Under the pieces are notes generated by a model. It was not told the origin of the DNA. It was given only the letters and a program-made list of their open reading frames with translations, and ran no database searches. From contig CALIZH010000293.1 of assembly GCA_938028585.1 (NCBI GenBank), forward strand, positions 1 through 5,228: a stretch of DNA of 5,228 nucleotides, read 5' to 3'. Made by a program: the position numbers and the translations under genes. This document shows, one piece after another, positions 4,437 to 5,228 of this stretch. Source of the DNA: an uncultured Actinomyces sp. (lineage in GTDB: Bacteria; Actinomycetota; Actinomycetes; Actinomycetales; Actinomycetaceae). The stretch's first letter is position 1, and the number at the start of each line of letters is the position of its first letter.

Positions 4437-5228
4437 TTACCAAGTGAGCGTTCTCGGGTCCGTGCCGTCCTTCAGCGCCTGAATTGCCGCTCCGAGCCGC
4501 TGCGTCGCGTTTCCGTAGTTGTTGCTCCGCATGTTCACGCCCTTATGGACCCGCTCCAAAAGAGCAATGAGCTCATCCTTCGGAAGTCCGATGGAAAGCA
4601 CCTGCACGCTGAGTTCCGAGAGGTCATAATTATAGAAGCCACGCCTCTGCCAGACCTTTATGCTGCCGTCAAAGACCTTCGAAAAATCCGTCCAGGCGTA
4701 GGCTTTGAGACGCTCGATATCCTCCTCCGTCGCGGGACGGTACTGTAAGTTTTTGTACTCCCAGGCACTCCAGAGTTCCGTGGCCCGCGGTATGTCCTCG
4801 CGGTACAGGGCGCGGAGCCCCCCTTCGTTCTCGTTGTAGTGCTTATACGTTAAGAGCAGGGGATACCAGCGCGGATCGAGATGTGCCCAGCCGTACTCCG
4901 GACGCTTCGAAAAGCTCTGCACCGCCTCGAAAATACCCTCGCAGTCCTCGCGTCTCTCCTTTGCTGCCTCGTGAGATGAGAGCACCTTGTCAAGCAGGCG
5001 CTCCTCAAAAGGCGGCGAAAAGCGGCGAAAGCTCTCTTCCGGCGTCAGCTCTTCGAGCGCGAGTAAAAACGAGAATCGGTTTCTCTTGTTCCGCATCGGG
5101 ATTGTCGGGATCAGGGCTTTCAAGCTCTCGCGCAATTCCGCGCTGAAGGGCACGCGTAACATCGCCGTGAGCAAATAGTAATCTCTCTGTCTCTCCGCAA
5201 GGGTTCCGGAGCGCTGTAACTGCGCGAG
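4437..5228 (-). CDS. Unrecognised protein encoded directly upstream of the MoxR ATPase (C-terminal 263 residues)
   Basis: The frame is open from the right edge to the TAA at 4437-4439, so the true start lies outside the window; a TTG at 5172-5174 is only an internal codon. I do not recognise the family. The visible part is soluble, helical and rich in charged and aromatic residues: LTAMLRVPFSAELRESLKAL (about 20-39), PRWYPLLLTYKHYNENEGGL, a tryptophan-bearing stretch WSAWEYKNLQY, and a C-terminal GVNMRSNNYGNATQRLGAAI. There is no membrane segment or zinc cluster. In E. coli the YehL ATPase is encoded with YehM, YehP (VWA) and YehQ (SWIM), and this protein may be the counterpart of one of these or a Firmicutes-specific partner; I could not align them from memory. 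Codons and Pro/Arg usage agree with the MoxR gene, so both belong to the same parent DNA. Confidence 0.75.
   Translation of the reverse strand, partial: LAQLQRSGTLAERQRDYYLLTAMLRVPFSAELRESLKALIPTIPMRNKRNRFSFLLALEELTPEESFRRFSPPFEERLLDKVLSSHEAAKERREDCEGIFEAVQSFSKRPEYGWAHLDPRWYPLLLTYKHYNENEGGLRALYREDIPRATELWSAWEYKNLQYRPATEEDIERLKAYAWTDFSKVFDGSIKVWQRRGFYNYDLSELSVQVLSIGLPKDELIALLERVHKGVNMRSNNYGNATQRLGAAIQALKDGTDPRTLTW

Noticed and set aside
1..5228. CRISPR array, tRNA, rRNA, insertion sequence or toxin-antitoxin pair
   Set aside because: I saw no regularly spaced repeats, no cloverleaf or rRNA signature, no transposase or terminal inverted repeats, and no recognisable small toxin or antitoxin gene on either strand.

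Overview
This window looks like a mosaic of three unrelated pieces of bacterial DNA. All genes in it read on the minus strand. The two joins, near 815-840 and 3583-3600, both fall inside genes, and each leaves a known protein family cut off at an abnormal place. I read it as a chimeric assembly or amplification product, or less likely a truly rearranged locus. Taxonomy below is judged by eye from protein style and gene order, not from a search.

Piece A (1 to about 820) is actinobacterial. It holds the C-terminal half of the cell-division protein FtsX. Three bases further on comes the start of a secreted coiled-coil protein of the kind often encoded beside ftsX: a peptidoglycan hydrolase or hydrolase activator. 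It runs off the left edge.

Piece B (about 835 to 3590) also looks actinobacterial but seems to come from a replication or plasmid/phage-like neighbourhood. In reading order it has the last few codons of a lost gene, an unrecognised 133-residue protein, and a DnaC/IstB-like ATPase whose Walker motifs are degraded. A 158-base gap with a clear promoter and an inverted repeat follows. Last comes a class A penicillin-binding protein that keeps its glycosyltransferase domain but loses the transpeptidase domain at the first join.

Piece C (about 3597 to 5228) resembles a fairly GC-rich Firmicute (possibly a Lachnospiraceae or Selenomonas type). It carries the C-terminal part of an unrecognised protein and, 14 bases downstream, a MoxR-family AAA+ ATPase of the YehL type. 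That ATPase loses its C-terminal lid at the second join and ends in ten residues from piece B.

The genes therefore should not be read as one pathway. Within piece A the two genes plausibly work together in septal wall hydrolysis. Within piece B the 133-residue protein and the ATPase form a likely operon, and the wall synthase has its own promoter. Within piece C the two genes are a tight operon, presumably a MoxR chaperone with its partner. The most interesting biology is the degenerate DnaC-like ATPase next to a wall-glycan polymerase in piece B, and the repeat structure between them.
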